Of a stretch of 64,000 bases of DNA, positions 22,112 through 32,213 are shown piece after piece (position 1 is the first letter of the stretch; each line of letters starts with the position of its first letter). Source of the stretch: Cladopsammia gracilis (taxonomy: Eukaryota; Cnidaria; Anthozoa; Scleractinia; Dendrophylliidae); assembly GCA_022457155.1 (NCBI GenBank), contig JAJGOT010000198.1:1182501-1246500 (forward strand). The letters are read 5' to 3'. The notes under the pieces were generated by a model, which worked only from the letters and a program-made list of their open reading frames with translations, had not been told where the DNA came from and did not search any database. Made by a program: the position numbers and the translations under genes.

Positions 22112-22480
22112 AACAACAACAACAACAACAAAATATTTATTAGTTAGTTATTATACAATTTATAATACTGGCCGGCTTGCAGGTTGCGAAAGCTAATCTT
22201 GGCGGGCCAGTGAAATTAATTAGTATACATGATTTTATATAGAAATCGCTACACACATTAATTTGATAAAATAAAAAGAAAGGATCAAACAATAGCAAAG
22301 AGAAGAAACAAAAAGGAAAAACAAGTGATCGAGATAAAAGAAAGAGAATTGTGAAAATATTGCGTAGAAAATATTACGTAGTAAACCAAAATGTAAAATT
22401 ATCTTCAAAGAAGGGGCAAAAATGTTGATTACTTTGTCAAGTTTGGCAGATAAACAACGCTGTATTCAATGCAATGACCC
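22112..22480 (-). mobile_element. Possible retroposon 3' end with (TTG)n tail
   Basis: Begins with (CAA)6 on the plus strand, followed by AAATATTTATTAGTTAGTTA, non-homologous to the host element. It could be a minus-strand LINE or SINE tail. Weak. Confidence 0.3.
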
Positions 22481-22884
22481 TTTCTATCGAAAGTTAACGA
22501 AAAGATGAGTTCAAAAGCTGCTTTTGTTCGTTTGAACGGTTTGTTTACATTGAGCTATGCTGTGCGCGCGCTGTCACGCCATCATAGTTTGAAAAAAGTT
22601 TTTGGGATAAAACATCGGCAAGTTTTCGTTATTTACTCATTTTTTCGACGTTTGTCACTTCGAAAAGATGTTCTGACAAATTTGTTCTATTTCAGTGAGC
22701 AATTTACAATGTATGACGTGAAAAGTCCGTGTTTTTGAAACTTTTTTGCCAAACAAAATTATGATAACGCGTACAAAACGTCGTGTACATCAGCTCGTGA
22801 TCAGTAAGAATTTCAGTTTTGATCAGCACAAGTTATCTTTAGTTTTGCTTTCTTTTTGCCCGAAAAACAGTTGAATCGTGATAC

Positions 22885-23090
22885 AAAACTAATTTCGATT
22901 TTGAAACGGCAATACTGCATTATAGTGACGGCGTTGGAAGAAAATATATTCTCCGTATTGGGCTCCGACGCTTCGCGACTCCACCCAATACGGAATACAT
23001 TTTCTCCTAACTAGCCGTCAATATAATGCAGGATTGCCGTCTCAAAATCAATGCCGTCTCAAAATCAATGCCGTCTCAAAATCGAAATTG
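22885..23090. repeat. Inverted-repeat hairpin with triplicated 18-mer
   Basis: Left segments GATTTTGAAACGGCAAT and TATTCTCCGTATTGGG pair with right segments around 22985-23060. CCGTCTCAAAATCAATG is repeated three times at 23037-23085. Confidence 0.65.
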
Positions 23091-23631
23091 TTTATAAAAT
23101 TGCAAAAATACAAAAACATATTTACATAAGGCGACGCGAGTGAAGTCTAAGTCTTGTTTTGTTTACATAAAATCGCTTTTCAATCTATGTAATGAATGAA
23201 CAAACACATAAAAATGGACAACACAATCTTCTTTCGAAAAATTGTATTCAAATCTCCATTAGTTTATGTTTTAAAGCGAAAAGCGTACCATTTATAGCGC
23301 ATCAAGCTGCCTTCAATGAAATTCAAGAAATCGATACAACTGAAGTTAAGTTCGTTTCAAAAACAATTCTCCAAAACTACACAAGAACGCAAAGAAAAAG
23401 TCAATCACAGATTGATATCAAGATAAATTCCCATCGAAAAATGTAATCTGTTTTACCTTTGAGTCCCTTGATTGCTTGTTAATTCTTTAAATCTCCGCTC
23501 GTTTGGTTCTGAAATCCGTAATAAAAACAAACATATCTCCCCGCATTGAAAAACGTATGAATTTCCTCGAAGCAAGATTTTATCCCAGAAAGCTCTTCTT
23601 TTTCCACTAAAGCGGCTTCTGAGTATCCCTT

Positions 23632-23823
23632 AATAGGCCATTTGCACGATGACGTCATTTTACTACTAGTACCAGAATCCTTCAGTTTTTTGTTTTGTAA
23701 ATCAAATTAGGGCTATTGTTATTTAAACCGCACTGGGATTAAAAAATTTAAATAAGAAAGGAAAAATGAAATGAATTCTGGTAGTAGTAGTCAAATGACG
23801 TCATCGTGCAAATGGCCTATTAG
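23632..23823. mobile_element. MITE with a CRE in each terminus
   Basis: Termini AATAGGCCATTTGCACGATG and reverse complement. Each includes TGACGTCAT (about 23650 and 23797), a perfect cAMP-response element core. Confidence 0.75.
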
Positions 23824-24178
23824 TATCCCTGTCTTGAGTAGCAAACCGCGAAAAAATGCAGGGAAATAACGACTTTACTTCTCCGCTAAACACTGACCAG
23901 CGAAAGATCTAAATAATAAAAGTGTTTACCGGGTTGACGGCTGTGTAGCCGCGCGAAAAACAAAGCCTGAGCTACTGAACCCTGCGCGACTTACAGACGC
24001 GCCCGCGAAAAATTCCGCAAGCCATGACCATGAAAAATGACCGGCTCTATGAGTATAGGGCTCCGCGAGAGCTCCGCTATGAAATGAATGCTCATGGGTA
24101 GTAACACTGAAACATTTCGAAAACAAACGTGTTACATCTTTTTATATCGGCAGTCTTGGAAAAAAGGGTTAAGCCTAC

Positions 24179-24446
24179 CATCAGGTGATTCAAAAGTGAT
24201 AAAGCATTCCAGTAAATCGCGATCCATGTCGACACTAGAGATGGGTCCTCCTTTAGACCTCCTTGTGTTCTCGAAGTAACTTGTCAGCAGATCTTCTGAT
24301 GTGTCAGCCGATAGACCTGTGACTTTGACTGTACGCTGTTGTGGTGGCAGCGTTTCACTTTGTTTTGTAGCTGTCGTTCTGCCTAGTTCTGCCCTTGCGT
24401 CAGCGCCTTGGTTTATTTTGGTATATGGCAGGTCATTTTCAAACGA
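24179..24446 (-). CDS. RRM exon H of the PARP14-like array gene
   Basis: 268 nt: acceptor AG 24448-24447 (phase 0), donor GTAGGC from 24178 (phase 1). A linker (SFENDLPYTKINQGADARAE) is followed by an RRM: RTVKVTGLSADTSEDLLTSY, 'NTRRSKGGPI', 'ECFITFESPD', completed in exon G. It joins in phase to exon I 113 bp upstream. Confidence 0.7.
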
Positions 24447-24559
24447 CTGAGGAAATAAAACACATTTTGAATCCTTAGGTATTAGGTCGTTTACACCAAA
24501 GTTCAGTTTCCAGTCTTTATTAATTTTAAACGGAGGGCAGTTATACATACAATGTTTAC

Positions 24560-24675
24560 TTCATCCTCTTCATCTTCCGAATCTAAGTACTGATCAGCCG
24601 CATCCGGTAGGAAGGACACAATCAGTGGGCAGTTTTTATAGGAATGTTTGAGCTTTCCAACGACTCTTGAAGCGG
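24560..24675 (-). CDS. Exon I: end of RRM1 plus acidic linker
   Basis: 116 nt, phase 1 in and 0 out (acceptor AG 24677-24676, donor GTAAAC from 24559). AASRVVGKLKHSYKNCPLIV is the second helix and last strand of an RRM, fitting the open end of exon J at 42696. The acidic run DSEDEEDE follows. The J-I junction gives ITFRDVQ-AASRVV. Confidence 0.65.
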
Positions 24676-24727
24676 CTGCCGAAAAAATAACAGAAATCGA
24701 GTTGAAATTATGCAATCAAATTATAGC

Positions 24728-24973
24728 CTTCATTCATTCATTCATTCATTCATTCTTTATTTGCCATATATACAACATTTTACAGATGGAAATTTTACAA
24801 ATGGAAATAATAAAAGATTACAGAAAAAGTGAATGGCGAGGAGACCTGAAAGAAACCATGAGGCTTATAATGAGTCAGGTTTCCTCACTTAAAAATAAAC
24901 TAGTCTTAATATAATAATTACAATATGGGCTTATGTTAGTTAAATTTGACCATGGATTTTCTCTCTCTCTCTA

Positions 24974-25007
<34 letters not shown>

Positions 25008-26000
25008 ATTAATATTTAACAATCTAATTAGAGCCATACAGAAGCTAATACGTACTAAGAAGGAATTCTTTAAGATTTCTTTTAAAAGAGGTGGGAGAGG
25101 ACGAACCAGTTATAGTAGAATTCAACGAATTATAAAACTTTGGACCTTGGAAGTAGATTGAGAACTGTCTGGTGTTCGTTCGGCATAGTGTCGAGCATAG
25201 TGGCAAGCGGAAAGAGTGAGCATTCCTAGTATTATAGTTATGAATTTGACTGTTCATTAGGAAAAGGTTATTGAATTTGGTAGGGCGTGTAGAGTTCTTG
25301 AATGAAAACATAAAAAGACCTAGTTGAAATAAATGGATATCATGAAATTTTAAAAGTTTAAGTTCCTTAAAGATAGGACTAGTATTGGCATCATAGGTAG
25401 AATTGTTCACTATCCTTAACGCACGTTTCTGTAAGATCACAATTCTTTGAAGGTTTGCTTTACAGGTACCACCCCAAGCTAGATTGTAATAATATAAATA
25501 TGGAAGTATCATGGAATTGTACAAAGTACGAAGAGAGTGAATCGAGAGAAGAAACCTAGATTTATAAATGATACCTATAGATTTTGATAATTTACTGGCT
25601 AATAAGGATATGTGAGATTTCCAAGTAAGATTATCATCTAAAAGGACACCTAAGAACATGGTCTCAGAAACACGAAGGATAGACTGCTGGTTTAGAAAAA
25701 CTTGAAATTCAAATGATTGCTTTTTTTGCCAAGGCTTAAATACCATAAAATTAGTCTTGGATGGATTCAAGGAAAGCCGGTTGGCGGCGAACCAGGTTGA
25801 TAATTTGTTTAGCTCTCTATTTAATGTATTAATTAGGTAAACGGGGTCATTGTGGGAGATAAATAGGTTTGTATCATCAGCAAACAAAATTACATCAAGT
25901 ATAGAAGCGTTATTTAAATCATATACATACAGGATAAAAAATAAAAGACCAAGCTAAGAATAGAGCCTTGAGGCACCCCACAGGAGACCCTCCAGGACGT
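24728..26000 (-). mobile_element. 5'-truncated LINE with (GAAT)n tail
   Basis: The minus-strand RT fragment runs to a 3' end with (ATTC)n at 24730-24755. A (CA)n run lies at 24966-24990 within its 3' UTR. Confidence 0.75.
25045..25887 (-). pseudogene. LINE reverse transcriptase, C-terminal half
   Basis: 280 residues starting at the catalytic FADDTNLF motif (RT motif C), then 'LSLNPSKTNFMVF' and 'FLGVLLDDNLTWKSHI', typical of Jockey/CR1-type LINE RTs, and a thumb and C-terminal part. Upstream, GVPQGSIL is readable to about 25955 but in another frame, so there is a one-base shift; the rest of RT and any endonuclease are missing. A dead copy. Confidence 0.75.
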
Positions 26001-26625
26001 CATATTTCGTTACCAAAGCAACCGTTTGTCGCCAAACTTTATCAACATGTGCCTCAAGGATAAACGAACAGCTACTGAAAACGGCATATGCTAATCTTAA
26101 ATGGTCTTGAAAATATGCAAGAAAAACCTTGGAGGGGGGGGGGCTTGTACGACCGAGGGTTAAAAGCCTTCTAACCGTCGCAAAATGATACAGACTTTAG
26201 TCTTGAGGTCATTTGTGTTTTTAAGCTGTCTTCTAGTTTCCTTTATACAATGAACTGAATACTACGCGCTCTGTGATTGGTCGTTGCCTATGATCTATCA
26301 GAGTACAGACGCACGGCTGACGTCATAGAAAAACTGTTTGCTTTGTTTTGTCCATCATGGCCGCCATGGCCATCATGGCGCCGTCATGGCCATCATGGCG
26401 GCACAGTTTTGAAAATGTTTGCGAGATTATTCTGGATTGAGCAAGTGAAAGCCTCGAAAAATGTTTAGCAGGAGCTGTTTACGAGCAAGAAAAAGAAGAA
26501 ACCAAGACGAAAAGTGTTCTTGGCGACTTGAAAAATACCTAAACTGGAACAAATCTTTGAACAGTCGAGCGCTACGAGGCAAGTTCGTAATTTACTCTTT
26601 TTACTTTTGTGTTCATTGTATAAAA
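26001..26625. other. Spacer with CCATCATGGC repeats
   Basis: At 26352-26404 GGCCATCATGGC-type units repeat. No gene recognised. Confidence 0.4.
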
Positions 26626-26728
26626 CAAATAGATTCCATTTGGCCGTGTGTCTGTTCTTACCACATTTTGACGTCATCTGTGATCTATAACTGAACAGAC
26701 ACACGGCCAAATGGAATCTATTTGTTAA
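26626..26728. repeat. Perfect 34-bp inverted repeat
   Basis: AACAAATAGATTCCATTTGG..GTTC pairs exactly with its complement ending at 26728 around a 35-bp loop that contains TGACGTCA. Confidence 0.85.
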
Positions 26729-26955
26729 TTTGACCTCTTTGTCGGGGCGTCTGTTTAATAGTGATGGCAGTTTGTGCAGTTATGTTCAGGATTACAGATA
26801 ATTAGATGCATAACAAATTTAATAAGCGTCACAAATTGTCCTCTTGTTCTTCAACTCAACTTCAACATCACTTGTTTTCAAAACTTCAGACAATAAACGT
26901 CACCAGGTGGTGTGCGCACTAAGATCGCAATGCATTATTTTTGCGAATTTCCAAC

Positions 26956-26993
26956 ATGGCGGAAAAGTCTGCTGGCGAAGGCGATTTTTCGAG
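26956..26993 (+). CDS. Putative small gene, exon 1 (start)
   Basis: ATG after TTTCCAAC, encoding MAEKSAGEGDFS, with donor GTAAGC. Joins 27118-27145 and 27485-27754 in frame, giving a 111-residue protein of unknown function. Three exons keeping phase is the only support. Confidence 0.35.
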
Positions 26994-27117
26994 GTAAGCC
27001 ACTCATATTTTTTGCCGTCTTTCTTGGCCCTATCCTTCCCTACTTTCTGCCTTTTTTGTCTTGAGATATCCGTAAATAAGTTTATGATTTTCATTTTTCA
27101 ATAACTGAATTCTTTAG

Positions 27118-27145
27118 TCATAAATTTCGGCAATTGCCAGACAAG
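27118..27145 (+). CDS. Putative small gene, exon 2
   Basis: 28 nt between TTTAG and GTAAAT; encodes SHKFRQLPDK after the split codon. Very short, hence uncertain. Confidence 0.3.
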
Positions 27146-27484
27146 GTAAATTTCGCTGCTTCTCGCACAATTTAGTATGTCATAGTTATTGTTCCATCGC
27201 GCCTTTCGAGGACCGGTGCTTACCATAATAAATCAAAATTTAAAAAGTTAAGACATTTTCCCGTATAGAAAACATGATGCACCAGTATGCACCACTGGTT
27301 TTACACTGTTTGGGCAAAATGAAATCATGCATATTTTTGCTTTTGTTGCGTGAATAGGATGATAACGTCGCCTTGACATACTTGAATTTGTTAATCGTCA
27401 ACTCAAAATATTTACCTTTTTTATGAAACGTATAGTGTCCCAATCCTTTCTTTTTAATTAAAAGTTAATTTTGCTTCTTACTAG

Positions 27485-27754
27485 GGCTCGGAGAACACTC
27501 TTCACGATTTCACGCGATGCAAAATTTATTCACAAAACATGGATATTCAAGAATGTAGCAACAAATTCGCTGCAAATACCATAAGCAATGTAGGGAGACC
27601 AGGAAGAAGAACAGGCCTTCATGACAAGATAACCCCTGTAAAAATCCCAAAAATCATAAATATACATGTACATTCTACTTGCTGGTGTCACTACAGTTCA
27701 CATAGCCATAGTGCTGTGAATTTTTATTCAACTTCCACAGACAACTCATGTTGA
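27485..27754 (+). CDS. Putative small gene, exon 3 (stop)
   Basis: After CTTACTAG: GSENTLHDFTRCKIYSQN, then a basic stretch GRPGRRTG and a His/Ser-rich end, with TGA at 27752-27754. AATAAA follows at 27854. It converges with the nuclease relic on the other strand. Function unknown. Confidence 0.35.
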   Translation, partial: GSENTLHDFTRCKIYSQNMDIQECSNKFAANTISNVGRPGRRTGLHDKITPVKIPKIINIHVHSTCWCHYSSHSHSAVNFYSTSTDNSC

Positions 27755-28069
27755 AGGTGATCAGGTTCTCAATTCCCATAATCCATGTGCATGATTGTAC
27801 ACTGATATTTTGAGGGGATTTTATAATATGCTGATCACTGTTCCAATCAAATCAATAAACAATCCTTTATTTTGACACATAATATTTATGTCAAGCAATA
27901 ATTTTAATTTTTACTATAACATCAAATAGATACAATCATGTTAACTTACATGTATATAGCTGCTACACATTTACTTGGTAATTTCTAGCAGAAAATTTTT
28001 TTTCCAAATAAAATATTCTTATGTGATAGCCTGAAGTATATTTAATATAAAAGAAATATTTAACTACTC

Positions 28070-28328
28070 TCAAGAGATGCACCAGCACCAGAGATGCATG
28101 TAACCAGGTGGTGCATTAGGGTTCTTTGAGGGGATGTCTTCATGATCATTATTTGAAACAATCTCTTTTGCCCGCTTTATTCCGATACCCCGAATATTCT
28201 TCAAATAATTGCATCCAGCCACAATGCACATGGTCTGAAAACTTCTTAATTCTATCTGGAGGTGATTCAGAACCTTTGATAACTCTATCATATCTGCCCC
28301 ACCATTATGATCCAGCTTGAAAAGAACC
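28070..28328 (-). pseudogene. EXO1/FEN1-like relic, exon 5 (H3TH region)
   Basis: The frame carries FKLDHNGGADMIELSKVLNH, then TMCIVAGCNYLKNIRGIGIK, the helix-hairpin-helix DNA-binding motif of Rad2/EXO1 nucleases. After PPGYMH it runs off to a stop, so the C-terminal part is lost. A run of five T where the frame needs four puts it one base out of phase with exon 4 (phase 0). Confidence 0.6.
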
Positions 28329-28533
28329 TAGCAAAAGAAAACACAGGACAGTCTGAGGGACTTATATGCATAGAATACAGTCTAAATACGTAAAAACCCC
28401 AATGTTAATAGTAAGACTTCATGTTAGCTCAAAAACACTATAAATACATTTATTTTTTTGTTGTGTTATTAAAGCCAGTTTTTGTTTTCCACATTAACAG
28501 CAAAATTTAAAACTCCTAGAAAACAAGAAGTAA

Positions 28534-28787
28534 GGGACGGACCATTATTTTTTTGACAGGGGGTTGGAAAATTTTGGAATACATGTAAATTGTTTGCAGA
28601 GGCTATAAACACTGAAATAAATTGTATGCAAGCAAAAAATAAAGAAGAAATTGTTTGCTGAAAGTATGGCAGTTGGATGGGGACACAAACAAATTGTTTG
28701 CAGAAAGTGCCTCATATAAAAAAAAAATGGTTGCATGTGAAAATTTTCCAAACCCCCTTCCCGTCAAAAAAATAATGGTCCGTCCCT
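28534..28787. mobile_element. PIF/Harbinger-like MITE, copy 2
   Basis: GGGACGGACCATTATTTTTT termini flanked by TAA. It lies in the intron between exons 5 and 4 of the nuclease relic. Confidence 0.8.
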
Positions 28788-28858
28788 AACAAAGAAACAT
28801 GATCAGCAACAAAAAAGAGAAAGTTAGCTTTGTAAAAACAAAAAAATAAGTGTGATAC

Positions 28859-28996
28859 CTTTGAGCAACCATAGGCTAGCAAGTCAGAATCTTCAGATAT
28901 AGCAAAATCTGCTAATTCCTTGTCAAGCAGATGAGCAATTTGGGGATCAGCCTTGTAGGGTGAAACAACATATTCAATACCTCTTTCTCGACAAAC
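28859..28996 (-). pseudogene. EXO1/FEN1-like relic, exon 4 (XPG-I)
   Basis: 46 codons, phase 0-0. VCRERGIEYVVSPYKADPQI and AISEDSDLLAYGC carry the XPG-I acidic residues (the EAD-like ..KADPQ, here Lys for Glu, and EDSDLLA). Metal-binding Asp residues of the second motif are kept. The E-to-K change in the first motif would be expected to harm catalysis. Confidence 0.65.
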
Positions 28997-29495
28997 CTGA
29001 GGCAAGGATGGAATTATATGCTAATAAAGCTCACAAATTTTATACATCCGAAAGCTGAGGTCAATAATAACCCTTTAAGCCCGTAAGAGTGCCCTTTGGC
29101 ACATGATGTCAACTTGGCCAGTATTTGGTAGATTTGTATGAATTTTTGTCACCAAAGTTGTCTTGTAATGATCTTCTCATTAAAAGCATAAAATTGTGCC
29201 CCCTCCTATTTATGATGTAGTTGATCACCCCCATAACTTTTGTATTTTTTATCTGAGTGCATGTAGTCTTGGGACATGTGCCACATTAATCAATGCACTG
29301 AGAGCTGCAAAATAATAAAAATATTTTGTTTTAAACTCATTTCTATTTAAATGCTGATATGATTTAGGAAATACTCTGATGAATAGCAGAGTTTGGGCAG
29401 AGTTTGTATTTATCAATTTGGAAAAGGAAAAATATGCTATTCGCCTTATTAGAGCTTTAAAAGGGATACACTTTACATTCAAACGATGTGATTAC

Positions 29496-29589
29496 CTTGA
29501 TCAAGCCCATAACTTCAGCAAATGCCACTGTAGCCGATTGTGCCCTGACCTTTCTCGCCTCTGATGTTTTCTTGCTTGTTCCTCTCTGA
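29496..29589 (-). pseudogene. EXO1/FEN1-like relic, exon 3
   Basis: 94 nt; phase 2 in, 0 out. SQRGTSKKTSEARKVRAQSA..VMGLIK matches the helical arch between XPG-N and XPG-I. In phase with exons 2 and 4. Confidence 0.6.
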
Positions 29590-29813
29590 CTCTTCAAAGG
29601 AAAATGCAGAAGTTAAGCTAATAATAACACCGATGTGGACAAAATTAATATATCACAAATTTCTTGAATAGCAGACAATCTTCTTAAAACTAACGACAGA
29701 AAAACGAAATTGCCCTAGCGATCGGGTAAAGGAAAAAAAGCGAAAAAGGAAGACACATAATTTTTATTTATTATTTAATATAAGACTTAAAGATAAACTT
29801 TAATGATACGTAC

Positions 29814-29933
29814 CTTTTCCTACGGTCGTTTTCAGCATGTTTTGCTGGCAGCGGAGAGCCATCGAAGATGAAAACAGGAGTTATTTTGAACTCATTCAGA
29901 AGATCGATAAACTTAGTTACAACTTCCAAGTAC
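29814..29933 (-). pseudogene. EXO1/FEN1-like relic, exon 2 (XPG-N)
   Basis: 120 nt, phase 2-2: YLEVVTKFIDLLNEFKITPV then FIFDGSPLPAKHAENDRRKR. FDG.PLP.K is the conserved XPG-N end with its metal-binding Asp. Confidence 0.65.
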
Positions 29934-30008
29934 CTAAAGAAGAAACATTTCAATGTTTCGGACATCTATTTTATAAGTATCGCTACGACTGGCAAAATAT
30001 CTACTAAC

Positions 30009-30144
30009 CTTCTGAGTCCCATACAACGAGCGCTTTGTGCAACCAGCATGAGGCATCGACAGCCACTGTTTGTCCCGAAAAATCGCGAAGAGAAACTCGC
30101 GAGGTACATTGTTTTAGAAAAGGCAACAATGTGTTAATTCCCAT
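30009..30144 (-). pseudogene. EXO1/FEN1-like relic, exon 1 (XPG-N start)
   Basis: ATG at 30144: MGINTLLPFLKQC, then GQTVAVDASCWLHKAL. The buried N-terminal MGI and the AVDAS Asp are exactly those of Rad2-family nucleases, which places the start firmly. The frame then drifts (VVWDSEG) and the donor GTTAGT leaves phase 1, while exon 2 needs phase 2. A base has been lost or gained between KAL and the donor. Confidence 0.65.
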
Positions 30145-31164
30145 TAGTAAAATTAACCGAACAGAAAACAAAATCGGGAAGATTTACGTTTTTTTTCCGA
30201 CCTTCGAGCGCGTTCACGTCCAGAACTCTCACCAACAAGCTAGATGTGAGATGTTTACATGTTAGCGCCCGTTTGGGTACCGGCTCGAATTACAATTATA
30301 CCCAACAGACATCGCGGTCTTAGCACGCACACCACCTGAAACGTCACGAAGTGTCCACTAAATTCTGCTCTTTAAGTAAAGATAAACAGGTGCGTTTACC
30401 CTAACCTAAAAACAACACTAACACTTATGCTTACCTTACATTTCAAAAAAGATAGTTAACACTTAGACTTAATGGGACACTTCGTGTTGGATATCAAAAT
30501 TTGTCATGCATCTAATTATCTGCAATCCTCGACATAAGTGAGTTTGTGTCGGCTTTTATCTGATGCCATCGTGGCATTCGTTAGAATCGCTCTTTGAGCA
30601 AGCTTCGATTTGGAGGTCGTTTTGAAATTATGCTGTATTTTCGGCGGTTTTCTTCAACTCGGTTCTACTCGGTTTCGGGAAAGGAATAAAAACTTTATTA
30701 TGCCCTGGGCCAAGCATCTCTCTCAACGATTTATGAAGATTTTCTGGATATCTAGAATCGCTTTTACATTCATCCCAGCAGCAGTGCCTTGCGGCCACCA
30801 TGACTCAAGCACGTGGAAATATTTCGTTCGGTATTGTATAGATTATTCGCTTCAGACTATATGAAATCCAACACGTTCGCTACCACCCTGGATTCAGAGG
30901 TCCGTTCTCTGAATATCACGGTCAGTGGCCTCGTTGTCGCGTTTTCGCCGCTCAAACTCTCCGGTTTTCACCAAAAAAAAAAAAAAAAAAAAAAAAAAAA
31001 ACAAGTAGCCCGATTGGCTTCGAAACTGGCTCGTTTGGTCTCAGTTTCCACCCGGTTTTCATTTTAGAGTTTTACATTAGCAACCCAAAATATACAATCG
31101 AGAATATATTATATGCACAGTCCAGTCACATTTACATTCCACAGCGCGCTTCAAGCACTCCTTA
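30145..31164. other. Spacer upstream of the nuclease relic
   Basis: Poly-A tract at 30973-31002. No gene recognised. Confidence 0.45.
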
Positions 31165-31388
31165 GGGACGGACCATTTTATTGTTGGGGAGGGGGGAAGG
31201 GGCAATTACCAAAAAAAATTCCTGCACAGCAAAAGTAAAGAAAAAATAATAATAATGGACAGCGACACAAAGGAAAAAAAAGGTATGGAACAATCCCGAT
31301 AAAAAATTATTGCACAACATCAAGACGGAAAAAAATTCATGATCAGAAAAAATTGCCCAGCACCGCCCCCTGCTTCCACCGTCCACCC
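31165..31388. mobile_element. PIF/Harbinger-like MITE, copy 3 (diverged)
   Basis: Left end GGGACGGACCATT; right end degenerate (CCGTCCACCC); flanked by TTA on both sides. Confidence 0.65.
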
Positions 31389-32067
31389 TTAGTAGTCTAC
31401 AATTTCAGGTCTATATATTTTTTTTCTCTGATCGGCTCAGTACTGTTAGAAAAAACATAGGTTTAGAACTTTGTATATTTTTTTCGCTTTAAAATCCTTG
31501 AAACTACCTAATACAAGGAATCAGGATTGTTTAAACACAGGCATTTCGGAGAATCGGTGATGGGGTTTCGAATAAATTAACAATATCAACATGATCGATC
31601 AAATAATTAACAGCCGACCATAGCGTGACATAAATACGAGACGTGTGGAATTTGCACGTGACTCCATGACGTAATGCTCGAGAATTGTTTACACAGCAGA
31701 TCCTTGACTTACCGGGACGTGTTTTGTTCAACGATTTACTCGATCTAAACTCAACTGTTTGACAATTGATTTGGTTAGAAAAGTTCAACCCGCTTTCCTT
31801 TTACCAGAAATAGAACACATCCGAAAATCACAGCGATTTAATGTTTAACAATTCCGTCGAAATGAGAACGGTAAATATTTTAATTGTAGTTGCTTAATTA
31901 TTGGTTACAGTTCGCCATACTACTTTTCTCAAACTCATTAATAATTCATGACGAGAACACAAAGGAAATCACTACCGTGAAGGAGGTTTTGAAATCGTTT
32001 CTTAATTTGCATAGATTTTGGCGATTTTATTCCTTCGTTTTCTCCGCATTTAACGATCAGTTTGAGA
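31389..32067. repeat. Dispersed repeat segment
   Basis: 31485-31590 resembles 34140-34250 (GAATTAACAATATNNNC context), so a repeat family is present. No gene. Confidence 0.4.
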
Positions 32068-32213
32068 AGCTATATCAAACACTCGAAACAGTGTTTCATC
32101 AGATTTCCAAACACCTTGAAGTGGTTTAAAAAAACTCGGCTGCGCCTCGTTTTTCCAATCCACTTCTCGGTGTTTGGAAATCTGATGAAACACTGTTCCT
32201 CGTGTTTGATATA
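32068..32213. repeat. Hairpin, about 55-bp arms
   Basis: GTGTTTCATCAGATTTCCAA and its complement, extending to TATATCAAACAC on both sides, with a small loop. Confidence 0.85.

Larger units (their letters stand above)
20505..24075. mobile_element. 1.2-kb dispersed element, inverted copy with nested insertions
   Basis: Its pieces match 11182-12388 in reverse order: 20505-20640, 21840-22030, 23090-23600 and 23830-24070. Between them are an hAT-like element, a hairpin region, a retroposon-like tail and a CRE-bearing MITE. Confidence 0.65.

Noticed and set aside
24648..24914. Plus-strand ORF over exon I
   Set aside because: Antisense shadow crossing a CATT microsatellite and the LINE 3' UTR.
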